The notes under the pieces were generated by a model that saw only the letters and a list, made by a program, of their open reading frames with translations, was not told the DNA's origin and ran no database searches. Both the position numbers and the translations under genes were made by a program. DNA of 8,815 bases from an uncultured Collinsella sp. (GTDB taxonomy: Bacteria; Actinomycetota; Coriobacteriia; Coriobacteriales; Coriobacteriaceae): assembly GCA_900550965.1 (NCBI GenBank), contig URUC01000083.1:1-8815 (forward strand). Direction: 5' to 3'. Each line of letters opens with the position of its first letter. Position 1 is the first letter of the stretch. Of the stretch, positions 1-6,257 are shown piece after piece.

Positions 1-1
1 G

Positions 2-2803
2 AGCCGCTCCAAGGAAGGTGCCGCCGAGCTGGAGCTTGCGCAGTACCGCTTGGGCGAAAAGGAACGCGAGCTCGAGAAGCTCCAGGTCATGCTCGAGGAA
101 AAGGGCCTGTTTGTGGGCGATCTGGGCGAGCAGCGCCGCCATATGCAAGACGTGGTCGGCCGCATTAACTCCGATATGCGCCTGCTCGAGGAAAAGGGCC
201 ACAACATGGTGTCGCGCCTGTCCGACATGCGCGGCCAGATCTCGAGCTCCGAGCATCAGCGTCGTCGAGTGGTAGAGGAGCTCGAGGACGCGCGTGCGCA
301 GCTTGAGGAAGTGACCGGCGCGCACATGCAGGCCCAGGAGGACGTTGACGCCGCTGGTCCTGCCGCCGCTCAGCTCCACGAGCGGCGCGTGGCGCTCGAC
401 AGTCAGATTTCGCAGCTTACGCGTGAGCAACGCGATGTGCAGCGTGTGGCCGATAACGCGGCGCTCGAACTCGCCAAGGTGAAGGACTCGCTGAGCAACG
501 CTGAGGTCGAGGACAACATGTACGCCTCGCGCCTGGAGCAGATCGATGATCAGCTCGAGGAAGTCACGGCCTCGCTCGAGAGCCGTCGCGACCGCGCCGA
601 GGAGCTTGAGGGTGCTCTTGAGGAAGCGCGCCAGGCCCAGGCCGATGCGCGTGAGGCCACCGAGGTCGCCCGTGCAGCCCTGAAGGACTTGCGTAATCGT
701 GAGAGTGAGGCGCGCAACAAGCTGTCCGAGGTGCGCTCGGAGCTTGCCAGCCAAAAGAAGCTTGATGCCCGCATGGCAGACAGCTCGCCGCTGGTGAGCC
801 GTCTGATGGGCGCACTGGGCGATGATGTCTCAGGCCGTTTGGGCGACGTGCTCGACGCCCCTCGTGAGCTTGAGGGCCTGGTTGAGCAACTACTTGCCGG
901 CGATATCGATGCTCTTTTGTTTGATGATGCCGCTACGCTTGAGCGCGCCGGTCGTGCGGCTTTGGACCAAAAGAAGGCTTCGGGCGAGGCGCTGTTGGTG
1001 GCGCGCGGCGTGAGCGGTGGTGCTGCTGCCAATGGCGCTGCCGGTACGCGTCTGGTCGATCGTCTGTCCGTGCGCTCCGGTTATGGCCCGGTTGTCGAGG
1101 CCCTTCTCGGCGGCTATTACGTTGTCGACGACTTGGCGGCTGCGCTGGCCGCGCCTGTCGTTGACGGCGTGACTTACGTGACCCCCGATGGCGCCCGCGT
1201 CGCCTGCGGCGGCCTGGTGCGTGTGGGGCTCGACGCCGGAGAGGCTTCGGGTGCTTTGGAGCGCAAGCGTCGCATCCGTGAGCTCGAGGGCCTGGAACCC
1301 GATCTGGCTGCTGTGTTTGAGCATGTGTCGGATCAGGTCGTCGAGGCCAATGCGGCCGTCGAAGAGGCGCGTGCCGCTGAGGGCGATGCCGCCGGCGAGA
1401 TCGCCCGTCTTGAGGGCGAGCGCCGCTCGCTGCTCTCCGAGATTGGCCGCCTGGAGCAAAGCGCCAACAACGCCGAGGTCGAGCGCGTGCGCATCTCCAA
1501 GCGCCGCGAGCAGGCCGCCGATGCCGTTCGCGCTGCGCGCCCGCGCGTGGACGAGCTCACCCGCTCGCGTGACGAGGCCCGAGCGCAGGCAAGCGATCTT
1601 GGCCTTCAGATTGCCGAAGCCAACGACGAACTCGACCGCGTTCGCCGTGACGATTCCGAGGCCGCCGGCAAGCTCGCCGATGCCAAGGTCCGCCTGGCCC
1701 AGACGAGCGAGCGCCTTCGTTCTCTGAAGGGCCGAGTACCCGATCTGGAGCATCGCCTGGAGGGCATCGACCGCCGTATCCGCGGAACACGCCAGGCCTC
1801 GCGCTCACTCGAGCTGCTGCGCCTGCGCGTCGATCCCATGCACGAGCGCTATTCGGCCCTGCTGGAGCGCGCGTCGGATTGGGCAGCGCGTCTGCGTGAC
1901 CAGGCCTCTCTGGAGGAGGCGGACTCCGCTTCGCTCAAGAAGACCATCGAGGATGCCAAGGCAGAGGTTGCCCGCGCTAAGGAGAAGGTCGATACCGCCA
2001 CCGCCACGCAAAACGAGTTTAAGGTCGCGCGTGGCAAGCTCGAGGTGCAGGTAGAGGCCGCCATTAAGGCCATTACCGCCGATGGCAACACGGTACTCGA
2101 GGAAGCGCTTATGCTTCCTGCGCCCACGGACCGCGATGCCGCCGAGCGCGAGCTCAACCAGCTTGTGCGCCAGATCAACAACCTTGGTCCCGTGAACCAA
2201 GTTGCCATGGAGGAGTACGATCAGCTCAAGCGCCGCGCTGACTACATCGAGGAGCAGCTGGCCGATCTGGAGAGCGCGCGTAAGGCGCTCACCAAGATCA
2301 CGGTGGCTATTGATCGCAAGATGCGCAAGGCGTTCCTTGTGACGTTTGAGAAGGTCGACGCGAACTTCCGCGAGATCTTCGCTATGCTGTTCCCGGGTGG
2401 CCAGGCTCATCTGGAGATGACCGATCCCGAGCATCCGGCCGAGACGGGCATCGAGGTCGTGGCGCAGCCGCGCGGCAAGCGCATCACCAAGATGATGCTC
2501 ATGTCGGGCGGCGAGAAGAGTCTGACGGCGCTCGCCCTGCTCTTTGCCGTGTATCGCACGCGCACGGTGCCGTTCTATGTGCTAGACGAGGTCGAGGCGG
2601 CGCTCGACGACGCCAACCTGTCCAAGCTCATCGGCGCCCTCGATGTGCTGCGTTCCGATACGCAGCTCTTGGTAATCTCGCATCAGCGCCGTACTATGGA
2701 GGATGCTGACGTTCTCTACGGTGTCTCGATGCAAGCCGACGGCGTCAGTCGCGTCGTCTCGCAAAAACTCGATCGCGAAACCGGAAAGGTCGTGAATGCA
2801 TAA
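2..2803 (+). CDS. smc: Chromosome partition protein SMC, C-terminal ~930 residues (5' end outside window)
   Basis: SMC is the ATPase core of the condensin-like complex (with ScpA and ScpB) that organises and segregates the chromosome. The reading frame is open from base 2, so the gene enters from upstream; the N-terminal Walker A head half is not in the window. The 933 visible residues show the expected order. First comes a long Glu/Arg/Leu-rich coiled coil (about 1-260), then the hinge (about 264-405, ending near the GGLV segment around nt 1207-1220). A second coiled coil follows (about 410-770, with the NNLGPVNQVAMEEY segment near nt 2176-2220). The C-terminal ABC head carries the signature MSGGEKS (nt 2501-2521) and the Walker B/D-loop VLDEVEAALDD (nt about 2578-2611). 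Family length is about 1,180 residues, so roughly 250 are missing only because of the window edge. The TAA stop shares its last base with the ftsY start, indicating translational coupling. Confidence 0.97.
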   Translation, partial: SRSKEGAAELELAQYRLGEKERELEKLQVMLEEKGLFVGDLGEQRRHMQDVVGRINSDMRLLEEKGHNMVSRLSDMRGQISSSEHQRRRVVEELEDARAQLEEVTGAHMQAQEDVDAAGPAAAQLHERRVALDSQISQLTREQRDVQRVADNAALELAKVKDSLSNAEVEDNMYASRLEQIDDQLEEVTASLESRRDRAEELEGALEEARQAQADAREATEVARAALKDLRNRESEARNKLSEVRSELASQKKLDARMADSSPLVSRLMGALGDDVSGRLGDVLDAPRELEGLVEQLLAGDIDALLFDDAATLERAGRAALDQKKASGEALLVARGVSGGAAANGAAGTRLVDRLSVRSGYGPVVEALLGGYYVVDDLAAALAAPVVDGVTYVTPDGARVACGGLVRVGLDAGEASGALERKRRIRELEGLEPDLAAVFEHVSDQVVEANAAVEEARAAEGDAAGEIARLEGERRSLLSEIGRLEQSANNAEVERVRISKRREQAADAVRAARPRVDELTRSRDEARAQASDLGLQIAEANDELDRVRRDDSEAAGKLADAKVRLAQTSERLRSLKGRVPDLEHRLEGIDRRIRGTRQASRSLELLRLRVDPMHERYSALLERASDWAARLRDQASLEEADSASLKKTIEDAKAEVARAKEKVDTATATQNEFKVARGKLEVQVEAAIKAITADGNTVLEEALMLPAPTDRDAAERELNQLVRQINNLGPVNQVAMEEYDQLKRRADYIEEQLADLESARKALTKITVAIDRKMRKAFLVTFEKVDANFREIFAMLFPGGQAHLEMTDPEHPAETGIEVVAQPRGKRITKMMLMSGGEKSLTALALLFAVYRTRTVPFYVLDEVEAALDDANLSKLIGALDVLRSDTQLLVISHQRRTMEDADVLYGVSMQADGVSRVVSQKLDRETGKVVNA

Positions 2804-3720
2804 TGGGATTCTTTGACGCTCTCTCGCGCGGACTTGAGCGCAGCCGCGAGGCCCTCAACGAGGTCTTCTACTTTGGCGGCGAGGTCGACGAGGATTTTTG
2901 GGAGGACCTTGAGGACACCCTCGTTATGGGTGACATGGGTGCCGAGGTCGCCATTCAGGTCTCCGATGACCTGCGCGAGACAGCCGCCAAGAAGAACCTC
3001 AAGACCGCTCCGCAGCTTCGCCGCGCTCTGGCCGAGCAGCTTGAGCAGCACTTTGTGCCCATCGAGCGCGATCCGTTCTCCGATACGCCGAGCTGCGTGC
3101 TGTTTGTGGGCATCAACGGTGCCGGCAAGACCACGACGGTCGGCAAGATTGCGAGCGCCATGGCTTCCCGCGGCAAGAATGTCGTGATCGGTTCGGCCGA
3201 TACCTTCCGCGCCGCCGCCATCGAGCAGCTCGATGTGTGGGGCCAGCGTGCCGGCGTACCGGTTATCAAGCGTGACCGCGGCTCCGATCCGGCGAGCGTG
3301 TGCTATGACGTGCTCGACGAGGCCGATAAGCGCGGCAGCGACCTGGTGCTCATCGATACCGCCGGCCGTCTGCACACGAGCCCCGAGCTCATGCGCGAGC
3401 TCGCCAAGGTGGTCAACGTGACGCGTAAGCGCGCCGCCAATATGGCCGCCGGCCCCATGCCCGTCTCGGTTGTCCTCGTGATCGATGCCGCCACTGGTCA
3501 GAACGGTCTGAACCAGGCGCTCGAGTTTAACGAGGCGCTGGGCTTGGACGGTATTATCATGACTAAGCTCGACGGCACGGCTAAGGGCGGTATCGCCATG
3601 GCCGTGGCCGAGAAGCTCAAGCTCCCGATCCTTCGCATCGGCGTGGGCGAGCAGGTCGATGATCTGCAGGAGTTTAACGCCAAAGATTTCTGCCGCGCCC
3701 TGGTGGGCGAGTCCAACTAA
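2803..3720 (+). CDS. ftsY: Signal recognition particle receptor FtsY
   Basis: FtsY is the membrane-associated SRP receptor GTPase that docks SRP-ribosome complexes at the translocon. The 305 residues contain the full NG domain: P-loop GINGAGKTT (103-111), insertion-box motif DTFRAAA (133-139), G3 DTAGR (185-189), G4 TKLDGTAKGG (254-263), and the FtsY-type closing motif GVGEQVDDLQEF (280-291). The long acidic A domain of E. coli FtsY is absent. The short N-terminus MGFFDALSRGL looks like the amphipathic membrane-binding helix seen in compact FtsY proteins. The ATG overlaps the last base of the smc stop (TAATG), so initiation probably depends on ribosomes finishing smc. It lies between smc and its GTPase partner ffh. 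Identification is secure; the motif VGEQVDDL separates it from Ffh. Confidence 0.98.
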   Translation: MGFFDALSRGLERSREALNEVFYFGGEVDEDFWEDLEDTLVMGDMGAEVAIQVSDDLRETAAKKNLKTAPQLRRALAEQLEQHFVPIERDPFSDTPSCVLFVGINGAGKTTTVGKIASAMASRGKNVVIGSADTFRAAAIEQLDVWGQRAGVPVIKRDRGSDPASVCYDVLDEADKRGSDLVLIDTAGRLHTSPELMRELAKVVNVTRKRAANMAAGPMPVSVVLVIDAATGQNGLNQALEFNEALGLDGIIMTKLDGTAKGGIAMAVAEKLKLPILRIGVGEQVDDLQEFNAKDFCRALVGESN

Positions 3721-3733
3721 GGAGTGACTAGTG
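3718..3733 (+). promoter_or_regulatory. ffh ribosome binding site overlapping the ftsY stop codon
   Basis: The ftsY TAA stop (3718-3720) supplies the first two bases of a strong Shine-Dalgarno sequence AAGGAG (3719-3724). It is followed by a 6-base spacer and a GTG start at 3731. This supports the GTG as the true ffh start and suggests terminating ribosomes feed ffh initiation. Confidence 0.8.
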
Positions 3734-5206
3734 TTTGATTCTCTGAGCGATCGCCTCAATGACACATTTGACCGCCTGCGTGGCAAGGGTAAGCTGACCG
3801 AGGCCGACATCACCTCGGCCATGCGCGACATTCGCATGGCGTTGCTCGAGGCCGACGTCAACTTTAAGGTTGTCAAGGAGTTCGTCGCCAAGACCAAGGA
3901 GCGCTGCATGACCGCCGAGGTCATGGAGTCGCTGTCGCCGGCGCAAAACGTCGTCAAGATCGTGCTCGACGAGCTTACCGAGATGCTCGGCTCCACCGAG
4001 AGCAAGCTCGTTTTTAGTAACCGCATTCCTAATGTCATCATGCTCGTGGGCCTGCAGGGCTCCGGCAAGACCACGGCGGCCGTAAAGCTGGCCTACCTGC
4101 TCAAGAAGCAGGGCCGCTCGCCGCTGCTCGCCGCGTGCGACGTCTACCGCCCCGCCGCTGCCGACCAGCTGGCCACGCTTGGCGGCGAGATCGGCGTGCC
4201 TGTCTTCCGCGGTGACGGCGCGCACCCGGTCGACATTGCCAAGGGCGCCATCCAGGAGGCCGTCGACCACCTGCGCGACGTGGTCATCGTCGATACCGCC
4301 GGTCGTCTGCAGATCGACGAGCAGATGATGCAGGAGGCCGTGGACATCAAGAAGGCCGTCAAGCCCGATCAAGTGCTGATGGTCGTCGATGCCATGACCG
4401 GCCAGGATATCGTCAACGTGGTCTCGACGTTTGCCGAGCGCACCGACTTTGACGGCGTGATCATCTCCAAGCTCGACGGCGATGCCCGTGGCGGCGGCGC
4501 GCTTTCCGTGCGCCAGGTGACCGGCAAGCCCATCAAATTCGTGAGCATGGGCGAGAAGCCCGATTCGCTGGAGCCGTTCTATCCCGATCGCATGGCCAAG
4601 CGTATTCTGGGTATGGGCGACGTCGTCGGTATTATCGAGAAGGCCCAGGAGGCAGCCGATGCCGAGCAGCTCGAGGCTGCCGAGCGCATGCTGCGCGAGG
4701 GCTTTACCATGAACGACATGCTCGACCAGATGAAAGCTGTTAAGAAGATGGGCGGCATGAAGGGCATTCTGGGCATGCTCCCCGGTGGCCAGCGCGCGCT
4801 CAACCAGATGGGCGGCAACCTGGACGAGGGCATCTTTGACAAGAACGAGGCCATCATCATGTCGATGACCAAGGAGGAGCGCCTGCGTCCCTCCATCATC
4901 AACGGCCAGCGTCGCGCCCGTATCGCCAAGGGCGCCGGCGTGACCCCCACTGAGGTCAACAGCCTTATGAAGCAGTGGGGCGAGATGAACAAGATGATGG
5001 GACGCATGCGCACGATGGCCAATCAGGCGCAGGCCGGCGGCAAGAAGGGCAAAAAGGGCAAGAAGGGCAAGAAGATGCGCATGCCCAATATTCCCGGTCT
5101 GGATGCCATGGGTCTGGGCGGCATGGGCGGCCTGGGAACGGGCGGTCCCAAGTCCGATATGGACCTGCTGCGCCAGATGGAAGCGCAGATGCGCAATAAG
5201 AAATAG
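3731..5206 (+). CDS. ffh: Signal recognition particle protein Ffh
   Basis: Ffh (SRP54 homologue) binds 4.5S/SRP RNA and hydrophobic signal sequences emerging from the ribosome, and hands the complex to FtsY through reciprocal GTPase activation. The 491 residues begin with the N-domain MFDSLSDRLNDTF. The G domain follows: P-loop GLQGSGKTT (107-115), DVYRPAA (137-143), DTAGR (188-192) and a G4 reading SKLDGDARGGG (246-256), with Ser in place of the common Thr. FVSMGEKPDSLEPFYPDR (270-287) leads into the M domain. There the Met/Gly finger-loop region covers about 325-351, and the RNA-binding helix-turn-helix RPSIINGQRRARIAKGAG lies at 386-403. The C-terminal tail (436-491) is unusual: a KKG repeat (438-448), then a Gly/Met-rich stretch. 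Start is GTG at 3731 with a good Shine-Dalgarno. It is the last gene of the smc-ftsY-ffh operon; the rpsP gene that often follows ffh elsewhere is not here. Confidence 0.98.
   Translation: MFDSLSDRLNDTFDRLRGKGKLTEADITSAMRDIRMALLEADVNFKVVKEFVAKTKERCMTAEVMESLSPAQNVVKIVLDELTEMLGSTESKLVFSNRIPNVIMLVGLQGSGKTTAAVKLAYLLKKQGRSPLLAACDVYRPAAADQLATLGGEIGVPVFRGDGAHPVDIAKGAIQEAVDHLRDVVIVDTAGRLQIDEQMMQEAVDIKKAVKPDQVLMVVDAMTGQDIVNVVSTFAERTDFDGVIISKLDGDARGGGALSVRQVTGKPIKFVSMGEKPDSLEPFYPDRMAKRILGMGDVVGIIEKAQEAADAEQLEAAERMLREGFTMNDMLDQMKAVKKMGGMKGILGMLPGGQRALNQMGGNLDEGIFDKNEAIIMSMTKEERLRPSIINGQRRARIAKGAGVTPTEVNSLMKQWGEMNKMMGRMRTMANQAQAGGKKGKKGKKGKKMRMPNIPGLDAMGLGGMGGLGTGGPKSDMDLLRQMEAQMRNKK
5042..5074 (+). repeat. 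9-bp tandem repeat encoding the Ffh KKG tail
   Basis: The unit AAGAAGGGC occurs three times in a row (5042-5068; the middle copy has AAA for the first AAG) plus a partial fourth copy. It encodes KKGKKGKKGKK, a strongly basic stretch just after the M domain. The unit is a whole number of codons, so copy-number change would keep the frame. Confidence 0.85.
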
Positions 5207-5229
5207 AGCTGTAATTCCAGCTTGATATG

Positions 5230-5265
5230 GCAAAGGCCGCTCGGAAGCTACCGGGTGGCCTTTGC
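5230..5265 (+). terminator. Rho-independent-type terminator after ffh
   Basis: The arms GCAAAGGCC (5230-5238) and GGCCTTTGC (5257-5265) form a perfect 9-bp stem. It continues inward for six more pairs (two of them G-U) to a six-base loop AAGCTA (5245-5250). A T-rich stretch (TGTTGGCTTTGTTTGTTGG) follows on the + strand. It begins 23 bases after the ffh stop, so it most likely ends the smc-ftsY-ffh transcript. The - strand side lacks a T tract, so it is a poorer terminator for the convergent DUF134-NifX gene, although the stem could still slow polymerase there. Confidence 0.7.
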
Positions 5266-5326
5266 TGTTGGCTTTGTTTGTTGGGTTGCGTTTGGCGTCG
5301 CGCCCCGAGCTCGCGGTGCCGTGCCG

Positions 5327-6091
5327 TTAGTGGCAGCCGCAGCCCTCGTGGCCCTCGTGCTCGTGATGGCCGTGGCAGCCGCAGGAATCGCCATGCTCGT
5401 GAGTGTGCTCGTGGTCGTGGCCGTGGCAGCCGCACGTGGCCTCGCCGTTCTGTGCGAGCGTGCCGGCGATAAGGGCCTCGACGCAAGCGTCGCAGCTGCC
5501 TTGGGCACCCGCGTATACCGTGATGCCGGCTTGGGCAAGCGCGTTGATAGCGCCGCCGCCGATGCCGCCGCAGATGAGCGTGTCCACGCCGCCGTTGGCG
5601 AGCAGGCCCGCAAGGGCACCGTGGCCGGTGCCGCCGGTGCCCACGACCTGCTCGCTGAGCACCTTGCCGTCCTGAATGTCGTAGATCTTGAACTGCTCGC
5701 TGCGGCCAAAGTGCATAAAGATGTTGCCGTTGTCATACGTGGTTGCCACTCTCATGGTGCCGATCTCCTTTGGTGGCCATACGGCCGTCGTTGTGGTGAT
5801 GGGGGAGTACGCGATATTGCCGCCCTCGATGATGAGCGCCCGACCATTGACCAGCGCATTTGCCACCTTGCGATGCGCTCGGCTGCAAATTGCCGCCACC
5901 GTGGCGCGCGCGATGCCCATGTGCTTTGCGACGGCCTCCTGATTGAGGCCTTCCAGGTCGCATAGCCGCAGGACCTCGAGTTCGTCGACCGTCATGTCGA
6001 TGGCCTCTCCGCTGGCAAGGCCATCGGGGGTAAAACCGCGATATTCGGGGATGATCCCGACGCGGCGCATTTTTTCACGTCTTCCTGCCAT
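5327..6091 (-). CDS. DUF134 helix-turn-helix / NifX-NifB family metal-cluster-binding fusion protein
   Basis: The 254 residues hold three parts. Residues 1-95 match DUF134 (PF02001): MAGRREKMRRVGIIPEYRGF, then TVDELEVLRLCDLEGLNQEAVAKHMGI, a sigma-region-4-like helix-turn-helix, ending ALVNGRALIIEGG. After a linker (96-112), residues 113-213 match the dinitrogenase iron-molybdenum cofactor-binding family (PF02579; NifX, the NifB C-terminus, and Desulfovibrio orange protein). Landmarks are MRVATTYDNGNIFMHFGRSEQFKIYD and the Gly-rich ICGGIGGGAINALAQAGITVYAG. Residues 220-254 form a tail with 12 His and 6 Cys, including three CGCH motifs. I start at ATG 6091 because GGAG lies 5 bases upstream and DUF134 proteins begin here; a TTG at 6121 is open but less likely. 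No nif genes are near, so nitrogen fixation is not implied. Inference: a metal-sensing or metal-cluster-handling regulator. It is convergent with ffh and divergent from thyA. Confidence 0.9.
   Translation of the reverse strand: MAGRREKMRRVGIIPEYRGFTPDGLASGEAIDMTVDELEVLRLCDLEGLNQEAVAKHMGIARATVAAICSRAHRKVANALVNGRALIIEGGNIAYSPITTTTAVWPPKEIGTMRVATTYDNGNIFMHFGRSEQFKIYDIQDGKVLSEQVVGTGGTGHGALAGLLANGGVDTLICGGIGGGAINALAQAGITVYAGAQGSCDACVEALIAGTLAQNGEATCGCHGHDHEHTHEHGDSCGCHGHHEHEGHEGCGCH
5330..5434 (-). repeat. Cys/His-rich tail with three 12-bp CGCH-coding direct repeats
   Basis: The 12-mer GTGGCAGCCGCA (+ strand reading) is repeated exactly at 5330-5341, 5372-5383 and 5423-5434. On the coding strand each copy encodes CGCH, and the intervals of 42 and 51 bp keep the frame. 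Between them lie alternating His/Glu/Gly/Asp codons. The pattern suggests internal duplication of a metal-binding module of the form CGCH-GH-HEH. Confidence 0.85.
5753..5771 (-). promoter_or_regulatory. Possible internal Shine-Dalgarno and ATG at the start of the NifX domain
   Basis: On the - strand, AAAGGAG (5771-5765) is followed by 9 bases and then ATG (5755-5753), the codon for Met113. That Met is where free-standing NifX-type proteins begin (MRVATTYDNG). Initiation here would give a separate 142-residue protein with the NifX domain and Cys/His tail but no helix-turn-helix. The signal is seen directly; its use is inferred. Confidence 0.5.
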
Positions 6092-6105
6092 ACACTCTCC
6101 ATATC

Positions 6106-6117
6106 TGACATATGTCA
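6106..6117. promoter_or_regulatory. Palindromic operator candidate, copy 1
   Basis: TGACATATGTCA is a perfect 12-bp palindrome. It lies 15 bp upstream of the DUF134-NifX start codon and would overlap the transcription start predicted from the - strand promoter at 6123-6150, a typical position for repression. A second copy of the same site lies 53 bp away, centre to centre. Confidence 0.65.
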
Positions 6118-6122
6118 ACAAT

Positions 6123-6150
6123 AGAATAACGACCGTGCGGATTTACGCAA
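6123..6150 (-). promoter_or_regulatory. Putative promoter of the DUF134-NifX gene
   Basis: Reading the - strand, TTGCGT (6150-6145) and TATTCT (6128-6123) are separated by 16 bp. They match 3/6 and 4/6 of the sigma-70 consensus. Transcription would begin near 6116, inside palindrome copy 1, giving a leader of about 25 bases. The match is modest; its position between two copies of one palindrome raises its credibility. Confidence 0.4.
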
Positions 6151-6154
6151 GGAA

Positions 6155-6174
6155 TTTCTGGCATATGTCAGAAA
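6155..6174. promoter_or_regulatory. Palindromic operator candidate, copy 2
   Basis: TTTCTGGCATATGTCAGAAA is a 20-bp palindrome with a single non-matching pair (G6161/T6168). Its core TGGCATATGTCA differs from copy 1 at one base, and the flanking TC before the core is also shared. It lies just upstream of the putative -35 of the DUF134-NifX gene and about 50 bp upstream of the thyA -10. A degraded half-site, TTATGTTAG (6183-6191), follows 20 bp further on. Confidence 0.65.
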
Positions 6175-6217
6175 ATGAGGGCTTATGTTAGGGCTGTGGG
6201 GCCGCTTGCGCCTGGGC

Positions 6218-6223
6218 TACAAT
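6218..6223 (+). promoter_or_regulatory. Putative -10 element of thyA
   Basis: TACAAT matches 5/6 of the -10 consensus and sits 34 bases before the thyA start, implying a leader of roughly 28 bases. I see no convincing -35 at the right distance (TGTGGG at 6195-6200 is poor), so the promoter may be weak or need an activator. Confidence 0.45.
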
Positions 6224-6257
6224 GAATCTCGCTTATAGGCGACTGACAGGAGGGTCA

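Noticed and set aside
5207..5223. Small inverted repeat AGCTG...CAGCT right after the ffh stop
   Set aside because: Only five pairs and no T tract; the stem at 5230-5265 is a far better terminator.
3728..5233. A 501-residue open frame on the - strand opposite ffh, with similar long - strand frames opposite smc, ftsY, thyA-folA and the methyltransferase gene
   Set aside because: They are rich in Leu, His, Ala and Arg, show no recognisable domain, lack ribosome sites, and mirror the GC-rich codon use of the clearly real + strand genes. They are shadows.
5294..5304. Short GGCG-TCG-CGCC hairpin as terminator of the DUF134-NifX gene
   Set aside because: Four pairs, no T tract on the - strand, expected by chance in GC-rich DNA.
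5222..5965. A 247-residue + strand open frame covering the terminator and the DUF134-NifX gene
   Set aside because: Val/Ala-rich antisense translation of a well-supported - strand gene; its start lies in the ffh terminator hairpin.
5327..6091. Evidence for nitrogen fixation from the NifX/NifB-like domain
   Set aside because: The domain family is widespread in non-fixing anaerobes, and no nifH, D, K, E, N or radical-SAM NifB domain is in the window.
6092..6121. A TTG start at 6121 for the DUF134-NifX protein
   Set aside because: It would place the coding region across palindrome copy 1 and adds ten residues not typical of DUF134; ATG 6091 has a GGAG at 5 bases.
6222..6257. An upstream ATG that would lengthen ThyA by 12 residues
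   Set aside because: It overlaps the TACAAT -10 candidate, and the downstream ATG at 6258 has an excellent AGGAGG at proper spacing and matches family N-termini.
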